Positions 22,951 through 36,744 of a stretch of 64,000 nucleotides of DNA are shown in pieces. The notes below the pieces were generated by a model. It was not told where the DNA came from. It did not search any database and was given only the letters and a program-made list of their open reading frames with translations. A program made the translations under genes and the position numbers. The DNA lies in contig MZZL01000401.1 of assembly GCA_002749535.1 (NCBI GenBank), positions 997,165-1,061,164 of the forward strand, given 5' to 3'. Numbering within the stretch: the first letter of the stretch is position 1; each line of letters starts with the position of its first letter. The stretch comes from Apophysomyces variabilis. Its lineage: Eukaryota; Mucoromycota; Mucoromycetes; Mucorales; Mucoraceae.

Positions 22951-23161
22951 CTACCATATTTTTATCGATTTTTATGTATATATTGTGAACAAGCTATCTC
23001 GCGCTTCGCGCTTTTAATGACATAGCCCCAAGGTGAATAAGAAGATAGAGAAGTGCAGGAACGATATAGGTGTGGCTGGAAGGTAAGACTAATGCAGTAG
23101 GGAGTTTCCATCGTCTTTATGCAGTACTGTTCTGCCGCTGGCGTTGAACTCTTCTAATAGT

Positions 23162-23380
23162 TCATAAGAAGACAAATGAAACGTGTAATCTGATCAAGAC
23201 CGTGCTTTTCTTTCTTTCTTTTTCGTTTTTAACGGTAATAACGTTTATTTCAGCAAGAAGATTTTCTACGACGTCTACCATCGTAGGTGCCTGAGAAAGA
23301 GCAGTTTCAATATCGATCAGTTTTTCGATATTCCTATACTGAATAGCAAGGTTCTTAATTTCCATAGCATCTGAACTGCC
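23162..23380 (-). other. Candidate exon of an unidentified minus-strand gene
   Basis: A minus-strand frame opening after an AG near 23380 encodes a helical, protein-like stretch (IEKLIDIETALSQAPTMVDVVENLLAEI) followed by a basic KNEKERKK segment. A possible 5' partner lies at 23650-23500 but I could not find a consistent junction. It occupies the space between the unresolved plus-strand locus and the inositol monophosphatase gene. Its identity is unknown. Confidence 0.3.
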
Positions 23381-23664
23381 TTCAGTTATATTAAAGATCT
23401 TCTATAAATGGACTCTAACAAATTAAGTCCATTTTGGCTTTTAGAAAATAGTTATATTGGGCTGTTCAGTCAAGAGGCACAGATACGTCCTATAGCAAAA
23501 GCAGCTACCATAGAGGACTGCTTGGGATGGATTAGGCGTTCCCCATTGTTTTAATCCTTTCTGAATTGAAGCGGAGACAAAACTCAGTATCACGGGAGCC
23601 TCTATCCATGAAGGACATCGAATTACTGTAATTGCCTTTTTCACGGTCAAAGCTTTCCAATATT

Positions 23665-24763
23665 ATGCGACACCAGCAAGGTATTCTCATGCATTATTGC
23701 CATTACCCTTTATTCATTATTATAGCTTGTAGAAATCTTGAAGGACTACTTAGAATTTGCCATTGCTCTCGCAAAAGAAGCTGGTGCTCTCATCAAGTCT
23801 GCCGTCGAAACCCGAATGTCAGGTTCAGGAACGAGCATCGTAATGAAGAGTAACAATCCTTCTGATCTCGTGACTGAAACGGATCAAGCCGTTGAGCAAT
23901 TCATCAAGACGCGTTTAGCGGAAACTTACCCTGACCATAGGTGCATTTGACCTAGACTACTCATCACCTTACCTGCAACTTTAGATTCATTGGAGAAGAA
24001 ACCATGTCTTCAGGTGCAAAAACAGAATTTACCAACCAACCAACATGGATTGTGGATCCCATCGGTAAGACTCAATATCGTAAATGGGGTAACTTTTGGT
24101 TGATAGCTATTGGGTACAGATGGAACCACAAACTTTATTCACGGCTTCCCTTTCGTTGCTGTGTCCATTGGACTCACTATGAATAAGCTACCGGTATTAG
24201 GTGTCATATACAATCCATTGCTCGATGAACTTTACTCGGCTGCGCAAGGGTTAGGCGCTTATCTCAATGAGACAATCCGTTTACCATTGTTCCATCCCAC
24301 TCCTCCGCTGATCGATTTATCACACTGTTTAGTAGCCACAGAAGCTGGATCTGACCGGTCTGCAGCAGTGCTAAGCAAGAAAATAGAGACTATGCATGCC
24401 ATTTTACGAAAGAAAGGAGGAATAGACAAAGCTGGTGAAGCTCATAGCATCCGTGCAACAGGATCCGCGGCACTCAATATGTGCTGTGTAGCTAAGGGCA
24501 TTATCGATGTCTACTGGGAAATCGGTTGTTGGGAATGGGACGTCACTGCTGCTATCGTGATAGTCCAAGAAGCTGGTGGTATAGTTCTTACGGGAGGTGA
24601 TCAACCAAACAAAGACCCTGTCAATATCTTCGGCCGTAAATACCTAGCCATCCGGGCAGCTCCAGATAAAGAGAGTCAATATGAGATAGCTCACCAAATG
24701 TGGAATATAATACCTGACATCGATGCCCCGCGACAAGCAGTTCCTGGTGGTTTTGAACTTTAG
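23665..24763 (+). CDS. Inositol monophosphatase family phosphatase
   Basis: Four exons (23665-23680, 23733-23940, 23985-24064, 24120-24763) give 315 residues. The enzyme hydrolyses myo-inositol monophosphates to inositol (Mg-dependent, lithium-sensitive family), feeding phosphoinositide synthesis; QutG-type fungal relatives act in quinate-use clusters. Visible metal-site motifs are GEET (residues about 76-79), the WIVDPIDGTTNF signature around residue 100 (its aspartate codon is split by intron 3) and CWEWDVTAA near residue 255. The first exon is only 16 bp (MRHQQ plus one base), selected because it alone gives an ATG in frame. Acinus starts 124 bp downstream on the same strand. Confidence 0.92.
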
Positions 24764-24887
24764 ACATCTATGGCAAACTATAGCCAATAAAATTCAATCA
24801 TTCTTACACTGTGACTGTGGCGCGCTCCAATATTGGCAGCGTCAGAAAGAGAGATTGAGAGATCGCTTGGACATAATTTATACACAC

Positions 24888-26523
24888 ATGCCAACCATCG
24901 TACCTTCGTCTTTGCGTGTTGTCGATCTGCGTGCTGAGCTTCTAAAGCGTAAACTCCCTACAAAAGGGAAAAAAGACGAACTTATAGCACGCTTGGAGGA
25001 AGCTCTCAAAAATGAAGTATCAGAAGAGGAAGGAACGACGGAAGAGCAAAATGACAGCAAAGTAGATGAACAGGGTGAGACTAAAGTGAAGGAAAAAGAG
25101 GAAGAAAAGGTAGTGCAACAAGGGGAAAAGATGGAACCAGCACAGCTACAGGACGAGGTCAAGGCGACAGAACCGGTAAAAGAGGTAACACCCATTGAGG
25201 AAACTCGATCGGAAGAACCACCGGCTGCTGAGACCGGTCTTGACCAAGTGGAAGATTCTGGAAATAAAGAAATGGAAGTGGACAATGAACGAGGCATGAA
25301 GAGGAAACGACAAGAAGACAGCTCAAAATTAGGTAAGCCATTGACCATAGGCTTGCTTGCAATGGTCTGAAACGCGCATTTAGCTGCCAAAGACGAGAAG
25401 CGACCAAAGGCTGAACCTGTTTCGAAGGCAGAGGAGTCAGCAGCGATTCAGGCAAGACGATATTGGTAATGTGATGGTTGATGTTAAATTGTCCCTTTAG
25501 GATACCGACGTGCAATCAGAGGAAACCATCCACGGCAAGCCATCTAAAGTGTTACCAGAACCTGCAAAGCCTGAGCAAGTGAAGAAGGCGGAAGAGGAAA
25601 GCACGGAGAAAGTGGAAGGACCTGTCGAACAAAAAGAAATAAGGAAGGACACAGAGCAGGACAAAAGTTCAGTAGTAGCAGAGAGACGGAAAGAAGCGGA
25701 AAAGAAAACCGAAGTTGGATCTGCAGAGTTAAAGAAAGAAACACCTATCATATCCAGCTCTGCAATCTTTATCAAAGGTTTCCTGCGACCTCTAATTATC
25801 CGTCACGTCCAGGAATTCATTGGCAAGTTCGGTACAGTCAAACGATTCTGGATGGATGCTATCAAGACACATTGTTATGTTGTGGTATGTGATTATGCAA
25901 TAGTAATCGCAAAGAAACGACTGACCAGCTAAACTTGTATTGCTGTAGTACGAATCTCAAGAAGAAGCTCAGAAAGCTTTTGATGGTATCGATGGAGTTG
26001 TGTTTCCTGCTGACACAGGTCGCAAACTTAGTGTGGGTGGATTAACTCCGGAACAGGCAGAAGTTTTGATCGAAAAGGAACAATCGGCTGCAGAGAAACG
26101 CATTCGGATAGACTGGGAAGCTGCTATTAAGTCGGTGCTGGAATCAAAGGGCGACCCTGCAGCTGCCGTATCACAGATAGAGACTGCACCAGCAAGACGC
26201 TCTCGCCCGCTTGGTATTACAGCAATCGCAAAGCAGTTACAAAAAGGTATAATATAGTTTACGACGAGTAGAGCGCTCACTTAGACATCCTAGCTGCGAC
26301 CGCGCCCATCCAACAACAGCCTATATTACAATCTGAGCCTGAAGCATCACTGCCAGTGCCGGAAGCAGCACAGCTGGTTGAACCACAAGAAGCCTCACAG
26401 AGTCTTTCGCTGGACCAACTTTTCCGCAAGACAACCACTGTGCCTCCCCTCTATTACCTCACTGTGCCTGAGGAAGTAGCCAAGAAGAGAATGGAAACCT
26501 TGAAAAATGAGCCAACGCGATAG
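24888..26523 (+). CDS. Acinus-like protein: SAP domain, RRM and RSB motif
   Basis: Five exons (24888-25332, 25384-25451, 25501-25884, 25949-26246, 26285-26523) give 477 residues. An N-terminal SAP domain (LRAELLKRKLPTKGKKDELIARL, residues about 11-35) binds DNA or chromatin. A long Glu/Lys-rich linker follows, then an RRM (IFIKGFLRP as RNP2-like strand; CYVVYESQEEAQKAFDG as RNP1 region) and a C-terminal SLDQLFRKTTTVPPLYYLT. That last block matches the RNPS1-SAP18-binding (RSB) motif of Acinus, which in human reads LDDLFRKTKAAPCIYWL. Acinus is the scaffold of the ASAP complex that joins the exon-junction complex in splicing. Intron 2 appears to use a GC donor (CAG|GCAAGA). Confidence 0.88.
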
Positions 26524-27170
26524 AAATGGTTGTGAATGCTTTCTTTATAGTGTTATTTTTCTTGGAATTGAGAACGGTGGAGGAAATTAAAGTACTGTAT
26601 ATCTATTGGTTTTTCAAGTCATTGCACGGGCCCCAATATAAGAGAATTTGCTTATTTCGCTGCTTTCTAAAACTGTTTATTGAACAAATTTTCTCCTTGA
26701 TCTGGATGGATCTCATCTCCATGGAAATATCACTATGCATTAACGCAAAATTTTAAGAAATAGGTGCAAAGAAAAGTTCAGAAACCTATAATTTCTGGAT
26801 GGGGAAGCATAGATTAAGACAGGCTAAAATGGCCATTGAGTTACCAAGTTTAGCTTCATCCTGAATTGCAAACTTTGTGCTTACTGGGTGATGACTTTGT
26901 ATCATTGCAACATTCGGCTAAGCACAGTAAAAGAACTGTCCTTTTCTTTCAAGCTTTAGCATTCCGTTACCATAATATACTAGCGCGAAACTAGTGACTC
27001 TAATGTAAAGCTATTCTGTCCGCTGGTGCAAAAGTAGTCTTGGAGCGCAGCAAAAGGACAGTCATTCTCGTCTTCATTATCCAAATGTACTGATGAAATT
27101 CGTGCTTAACCATAGCACTTGAAAAAGAATGGTAAAATGTATTTTGCAATATACGAATAGCAATAGCCAA
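26524..27170. other. Convergent 3' spacer
   Basis: Lies between the ends of the Acinus (plus) and cullin (minus) genes. A/T-rich with no supported feature. A short plus frame at 26526-26756 follows directly on the Acinus stop codon and is probably 3' UTR. Confidence 0.5.
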
Positions 27171-30414
<3,244 letters not shown>

Positions 30415-30813
30415 CGTAATCGCTCTATGCAAAGCAAAGATGCTCGCCCCGCGTTGCATTTCCTATGCTCTTTATAAAGGAAGTCACGCATGTTATCAAC
30501 GTTTGCAGAGATCCATAGATACAATATATTTATCTATGCAATATGTTTAATATAGACATAGGAGTATGTAAAGAGGAGTAGCTGGAGCTATACTAGTGAA
30601 AGCATCAAAGTGTCTTGTTCCGATCTTATACATGCATTTAAACCGACACCAACAATCTGGCTCCTAATCCTATAGCCAAGGCGCTTTGCTTTAGATTTGC
30701 TTGCAGTTTAGGTATGAGATTGAGACACGTTACTCTTGATCGTAAGGGTACCATTGAAAGAATAATGCATGGTTTGTCGAGTTTCCTTTCCGTGTCCATC
30801 TTGGCACTAAGGA
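30415..30813. other. Spacer upstream of the cullin gene
   Basis: About 400 bp between the cullin start and the GPATCH11 stop, both on the minus strand. A/T-rich with an (AT)-rich stretch near 30520. No supported feature. Confidence 0.5.
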
Positions 30814-31930
30814 TCAATGGTCATCTTCTTCTGGACCAGGACAATTCTCTGCCAAGTCATTCTCATCATCGAATTGCGCTCCACACCAGAAACAATAGTT
30901 ATGCTGCAATCGCAAATAGGATACAACTCGTCCTAGTTGATCATCCAGCTACAGAGAGGCATAAATGAGTTTCCATCCCTGGACTATTTGTCATATATAG
31001 CTACCGGTAATGCTTTCAGTTCCACCACTTCCTCCGGCGGCGGCGATTTCTCTTCTTTGTCTTCAATCACTTCGTTTTCATATTGGATTTGATCTTCAGC
31101 ATCAAGCCCGACCTTCTCATCTTTCTCTTCCTCTTCTGGCTCTGGAATCAATGCCCACAAGATGTTCGCCTTTGATGCGAAAGCATGTCAAAAAATCAGC
31201 TTAGTATTAACATTTAGCACATACTTCGATGTTCTACATTTCAAAAAAGAAGAAGTCGTCTTCTGGTCAGTGTACCACGATTGTCAGTTTAAGAAGGAGC
31301 TCACCTTTGCCTGATCCAACTTTTGGCATAGGTGTGCTGCAGCCACGATACGACGCGATAATGCAGCTTGTTTCGCACGTACAGCCATCACTTCGCGAAA
31401 ACTGTCTGGATCCACTTCAGCTTTTTTCCGCGCCTCTAGCTCTTCTTTTTCGCGCTCCTCTCTTGCTCGCTTAAGTACTGCCTGCATTCCTAAACCACCG
31501 CGATCTACAGCACTCTTCCATTTAACGCTTTCGCCAACTCTTGCTGTAAAACAACAAAACGTTACCATTCTTCATTTGGACAGCAATCGGTTCTTGTAGT
31601 CCAGATTTAGAATCTTTTCCAAGTGTCATGCCTTTCCTGACATGGACCCGTCAGCGAACAGAAGAATAGCCAGGCCAGTCAAACGTACTTGAAACCCATC
31701 TTCTGTAGCATCTTCATTCCTTTGTTGCTTTCCTCCATTTGCCGTCTTAATCCTTCCTCACGAGCTTCCCGCTCGAGTTCTGCACGCGGCTTATTGTATC
31801 CTTTGATCGCTTGTTCTTGTAATTGCTTCCGCCGTCGTTCGGTATAGGTCATAGGCTGTTTACTCTTTTCGTAAACTTGTGCCTTCTCCAAAAACTTGCT
31901 CGACATGTAATCTTCATCAGAATCGCTCAT
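30814..31930 (-). CDS. GPATCH11/CCDC75-like G-patch protein
   Basis: Five exons (31930-31689, 31636-31566, 31543-31305, 31169-31005, 30948-30814) give 283 residues; the human protein has 285 by memory. The start MSDSDEDYMSSKFLEKA leads to a Glu/Arg-rich coiled coil, then the G-patch assembled across two introns (MLQKMGFKKGMTLGKDSK, then EPIAVQMKN) and RGGLGMQAVLKRAREE. The last exon holds the conserved cysteine block YCFWCGAQFDDENDLAENC. G-patch proteins activate DEAH/RHA helicases. GPATCH11 is associated with splicing and kinetochores in animals. Intron 2 would be only 22 nt (31565-31544), with GT and AG ends. It is needed to join two conserved exons in frame. Confidence 0.88.
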
Positions 31931-33563
31931 ATTGTTGATTTTACAGTATGGGACAATGACTCGCAGCGGGTAGAAAAAACACCTTTGCAAGAAAATTGCG
32001 GTGTTTGAAAAACTATTTTTTGGATGGACTGAGGAATGGGAACCTTGTGAGGTAATAGAAACTTAATTGCCTGAATTTATTATGCTAAATCTTGCCTTTG
32101 TCTGTTGTCAAAACAGCAGAACAGAAGTTACATAGTTGGTATCATAGTTCTTTGCATGCAAACAGGTGTTAATGTCGAAATGATTATGATGAAGTAACTA
32201 TATTAGCACTGTATCCGTTATTTGTTGCATTCTACAAGAAGAAATGACTCATATTGGAGTTAACTGCGTGAACGGATTTTCTGTGCAACCTGGCATTCAT
32301 ACCTGCAACGTCATGCTGAGAAAAGATCTAAGACAAGTTTATTATTTGCGTAAACATTTACAACGCTATCTCCGCTTTTGCAGTAAACACATTAAAGGAG
32401 CATATCCTTGGGAAGAAATGACAATTGGTTTGGCAAAGGTTTCACCAACCTTGATCCGCGACCTCGTATGGATCACTCATAAGTATGACAGTATCACCAA
32501 ATCATAATGGGATGCCAACAATAAGGAAAACCGGAGCGGGGAAAGTCGGCAACAGCAGAGATGACGTTCTTCGTTTTCAAAGTAGGTCCTCCCATGACAT
32601 CTTAAAAATGGCTGATGGGACAATGATAGCTGGACTTCTTGTAAGTTTATACTACGAAAAACAGAAGTTTTGAACTGATACCACCAAAGCAAAATACGAT
32701 GGGGTGCTTGCACATTTAGCCACCATCTTTAGTATTGCAGAAACTCAATGATGTGTCTGATTGAACAGATGCAATCGTGTGCTACACAGAAAGGTTCATC
32801 TGGCGCTAGATGAAACGCGATTAAAGATCGTTGTACAGGACATAGTAGGATATACTCGATAACTTTCGTTTGAAGTCTGTAGCATAACAGCAGACAAGGC
32901 TTGGATAATCACGGAATTTCACGGCTCTGTTTAATGATGCTTTAATTTATGAATCTGTTTCGGTAGGACAGAGATCGGCTGACAGGACGTAATATCACTG
33001 GATAGATCGAAGACTTATCCTCATCTTTTATTTGAACAATGCCAGTTATCGAAACATGAAACTACATACCAAAATCAGAATAGGAACAAGGAGAGACGGA
33101 CACAGTATTCATACCCAATGGAGTATAGATTACCCATGTATGAAACAATAACTGTCAATATTGGACTTCAGCTTGTCATTGATTTCGGGATTATGGTAGA
33201 AACTATTCAAACTCAGGTTAAGAAATTTACAAATTAGGTATCATGCAACCGGGTTTTAGATGCATATAATCAATGGGATCTGATCTCTTAATGTTCCTTG
33301 GAAATTGTTGTCATACCAAGGACATCTGATCGTTCTAGCATTTGACGTTGCATTATCGAGGATAAGCCTTATAGAAAAGCTTTTACGATATCAGTTGACA
33401 AATGTCCCATATTTAGTATAAATAACCATCAAGACAATAAACTTGATCCGTACTTTTAATCAGATTAACTATTAGGTTATTATTGTCTACTTTCATATTC
33501 AACAACCACTGCGATGGAGATGATTGGTCTTTGCTCAAGATGTCCGTCTTTTTCTCCTCTACC
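31931..33563. other. Spacer with no supported gene
   Basis: About 1.6 kb, A/T-rich. Opposed open frames around 32244-32713 carry no recognisable motif. Nothing else stands out until the tandem repeat. Confidence 0.5.
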
Positions 33564-33778
33564 ATTGGCGAAACAGGCCTCATTTCCGCGAGCTCGGGCT
33601 ACGGTTGGGCAAGAAGATCTTTTTGGTGTCTGACTCGCACGGAGTTAATGAACAGACCTATGAGACTTCAATTGGCGAAACCGGCCTTATTTCCGAGAGC
33701 GCGGGGTGCTGTTGACAATAAAGAGCGCTTTGGTGTCTTACTCAAACGGAGTTAGTGAACAGACCTATGAGACTTTCA
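33564..33778 (+). repeat. 107-bp tandem duplication (two diverged copies)
   Basis: Copy 1 is 33564-33670 and copy 2 is 33671-33778. Both begin attggcgaaac(a/c)ggcct and end with gaacagacctatgagactt(t)ca, with about 75-80% identity by eye and small indels in the middle. The end of copy 2 includes an ATG (33767) in frame with the acetyltransferase gene that follows. Confidence 0.8.
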
Positions 33779-33850
33779 TTTCTTCTTAAAAGCCACGTTT
33801 CCCTCGTACCTGGTTTGACGCTACGTCCTTTTACCTCCAAAACAAACCAA

Positions 33851-34488
33851 ATGGTACAACAAATCACTCGAAACATCTTTGTCCGTGAAGTGACCCTGGA
33901 TGATCTGAAATACAGTGACGCTGCTCATAGGATCATTAACGCGGCCTACCGAGCAGACAAAGGTAAGAAAAAATTGAAAGAATCTTCCTCGTGACAGGCA
34001 GACGGCGCACATAATACACAACCGCATAATACCTTTCTGGTCTTTTAGCTGGCGGTTGGACGACCGAATCTCATATTGTTGGAGGCGAACGTGCTTCTGT
34101 GGAGGACGTCGAGAAATATGTACGAGAGAATGGCAAGCCCAACATATTATTGTATGCATTCGAACATGTGGAAGAAAGGGATGTACTAGTGGGCACTATC
34201 CAAATTCAACCCGAAAACAATCGGGAAGCTGAAGTAGGATTGTTTGCGGTGGATCCTCAACTTCAGTCGTGCGGTATTGGAGGCAAGCTTATGCGTGCTG
34301 CAATGGAGAAGATGAAGGCAGTCGGGTTTGAAGCAGCTGTGATGCATGTGTTAGAGAATCGACCTGAGATTCTGAAATGGTACAGCAAGTTGGGATTCGA
34401 AGAAACGGGTGAACGAATTCCATTTGTCTGGCCGGAAAACTTAAAAATCAAGGATCTTCACTTTTTGGTCTTGAAAAAGAAATTATAG
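33851..34488 (+). CDS. GNAT-family N-acetyltransferase
   Basis: Two exons, 33851-33962 and 34049-34488, give 183 residues. The GNAT fold is seen in IFVREVTLDDL (strand 1), GTIQIQPENNREAEVGLFAVDPQLQSCGIGGKL (motif A; the acetyl-CoA loop is QSCGIGG, a Q/RxxGxG/A variant) and VLENRPEILKWYSKLGFEETG (motif B). These enzymes move acetyl from acetyl-CoA to amines of small molecules or proteins; the substrate is unknown. An in-frame ATG at 33767 would add 28 residues (RLSFLLKSHVSLVPGLTLRP), rich in Arg/Lys/Ser/Leu without acidic residues, which looks like a mitochondrial presequence. That ATG lies in the second copy of the tandem repeat. Converges on an unknown ORF. Confidence 0.87.
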
Positions 34489-34664
34489 AAGTAAAGGGAA
34501 GGATTACCGGGTGTATTTATTGAACACATGTTTGGAATATGATATAGATCCAAAATAAAACATGCTTTTTTTTTTTCGTTTTGTTTGGCTGTAGTATGAT
34601 GAGGCATATAAAAGCATAGACTATGTTACAGAGAATGTCTAGTATCATGTGTAATCTACAGTAA

Positions 34665-35222
34665 TTAAGCAAGTGAATCTTCGAGTTCTTGGTCTGCCTG
34701 AGATATCGCATCGCCTAGGATGAATCGGACTTGCTCTGCCAACCCGATGCATGAGGTAGTCACCCGCCTTGATCTTGGTGCAGACTTGTTGTTGACAATC
34801 TGAGAATGGCGGAGATCCCGATGGAAAGTACTTGTGTTGTTATAAGGTACTGAAAAGCGTTGATATTTTATACTGTCCCCATCGACCGATGTACAAATGG
34901 TTGAAACAGTACTATCATTCCAGAAAGGCCCAGCTGTGGATGAAGAGGTGGCACTTGTAGAGCGAACAAAAGCAGTAGAATCCACTTCTAGTTTTTCACT
35001 CGCTATGCTGACTAGACAAGGAGGGATAGGCATCGTGGATTCAGACTCCTCTGAATTAGCCTGTAGCGCTGCCTGTCCTCGACCCGTCCATAACCGAGAT
35101 AATCTCATGCTTGTTTTTCTTGAACGTGGATGATGAAGAAGATGATCATTGGCGTTTACGGAGCGTTGCTTCGTATTTTGACGTTGGAAAAGTCGAAACA
35201 CCTTTTTGTTTAAAAGAGTCAT
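34665..35222 (-). CDS. Hypothetical Ser/Thr-rich basic protein
   Basis: A single uninterrupted frame of 185 residues, convergent with the acetyltransferase. The N-terminus is basic (KKVFRLFQRQNTKQRS). The middle is rich in Ser/Thr (STSATSSSTAG), likely disordered, and the C-terminus is acidic and helical (SQADQELEDSLA). No domain is recognised. Its length in an A/T-rich spacer and its compositional structure favour a real gene, but an upstream exon cannot be excluded. Poly-A/T runs precede the start. Confidence 0.55.
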   Translation of the reverse strand: MTLLNKKVFRLFQRQNTKQRSVNANDHLLHHPRSRKTSMRLSRLWTGRGQAALQANSEESESTMPIPPCLVSIASEKLEVDSTAFVRSTSATSSSTAGPFWNDSTVSTICTSVDGDSIKYQRFSVPYNNTSTFHRDLRHSQIVNNKSAPRSRRVTTSCIGLAEQVRFILGDAISQADQELEDSLA

Positions 35223-36744
35223 AATATAAAAGAAAGAGGCAAAAGGTAAAAAAAAAAAGAAATAAAAAGGTGCAGAATGGCACAGCTGATCATATATTGG
35301 TCTTTAAATGTACGAATGCATCTCCATCTGGTGAAAGAGTACTTTGCTGTACTCCTAAATTTGGTTTCATTTCCTTTTGTTCCAATAAGCATCGTTTCTC
35401 GCTTTGCTTCATTTCGCATCGAACAACAGCTATCGAAAAAAAGAGAATGCGCGCCGCTGCTGCATCCATCTGTACGTACCCAAAAAAAAAATATCGGATA
35501 GAACCGAGTCTAACTCTCTTCCCCTTGTTAGCGAGTTTCCCCTTCATACAGATATATAATATATCAACACTTTCCCTCATCACTGCGATTCCTGCTTTAC
35601 CCCTTCCAGACTCATGGATATCAAACAACAAACAGATCAATTGATCTGTGTCCTGATTACATCAGAAAGGAAGGAATATTTCGCCATGGAAAAAGGAAAC
35701 AATCAATATGAAACAAACTATCTGCCGTTGAACATTCTCACGCTCTTAACGAATCTTATATGGGTCTATGCATGAGGAAAAAAAAGGTGAAAAGGAGTTT
35801 ATCCATTTCTCCAGTTACGGTCTTTTGGAAAGCAAACCGTGCGCAGCGTTATTAATTTTGACAAACAAAGTAAAAATGAGTACCCTCTTTTGCTTGAAAT
35901 TTGATACTAGATCTTGCAATGACATTCAGATTACTCACCGGCCACATGTTATGCGAATAACTGCAGGTGTAAAAACAGAACATTGCCATAAAAAAGACTA
36001 TCACTAAAGCCAAAAGAAAGTAAACTGTTTCTAAACGTACGTCGTAACGTTGCCTAAAGTAACATGAAGCCGATATGAACTCAGTCCTTATCTCTTACCA
36101 TAGCTTGTTTTATATTCCATAACAAAAACGCACTCTTTTATTGTTAATGGTTTGGTACTCTCTTATTTCACTGTCAAATGATGGTCTTTTTTAGTTTGTT
36201 TTGTCTATAAACGGTCAAGCTACCGAAAGCAAAAGAAAACAAATATGGTCCAAGTGAATGTCCTACTCCCAAGCATGCAACAAATGAAAAACCTGTGTAC
36301 GACAGCCTGTTTCTGTGCAGTTGCGCCACATCCATGCAAGTATCATCCTGATGCAGCAGAATGATCTCAATGCAGCACTAGCTCCGCCTCAGGAGAAGAA
36401 CTGTAAAGGTATGGTACACTTCTATTGCAGGACATCACCCTCCCTCACCCTAGTATTACTTTACTTTACGGATACTAAACTATACCGACAACGTCATTTT
36501 CCGTATTTACTCGTACCTGCGAAATCTAAACATATGATAAAGTTAGTTTATTTCTATTGCTTATAGTACACTACCATCACTGAGATTGACGCGCCCCGCA
36601 CTATACCCTTTCCTCCCTCCTCCCAGGATCAAAGAAGAAAAGTACAACAAGACAAATATACAGCTTGGGCGATTCTGCTCTCCTTCTTTTTTCTTATTAT
36701 CACTGTTCATGTTATTATCTCGGTTGATTATTTCCAACCCCCTA
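35223..36744. other. Spacer with no supported gene
   Basis: About 1.5 kb. Overlapping frames on both strands at 35270-35644 reflect lack of stops, not motifs. The part next to 36745 is probably 3' UTR of the syntaxin gene. Confidence 0.5.

Noticed and set aside
24878..25775. Ser/Phe/Val-rich minus-strand open frames
   Set aside because: They are antisense shadows of the Glu/Lys-rich linker of the Acinus-like protein.
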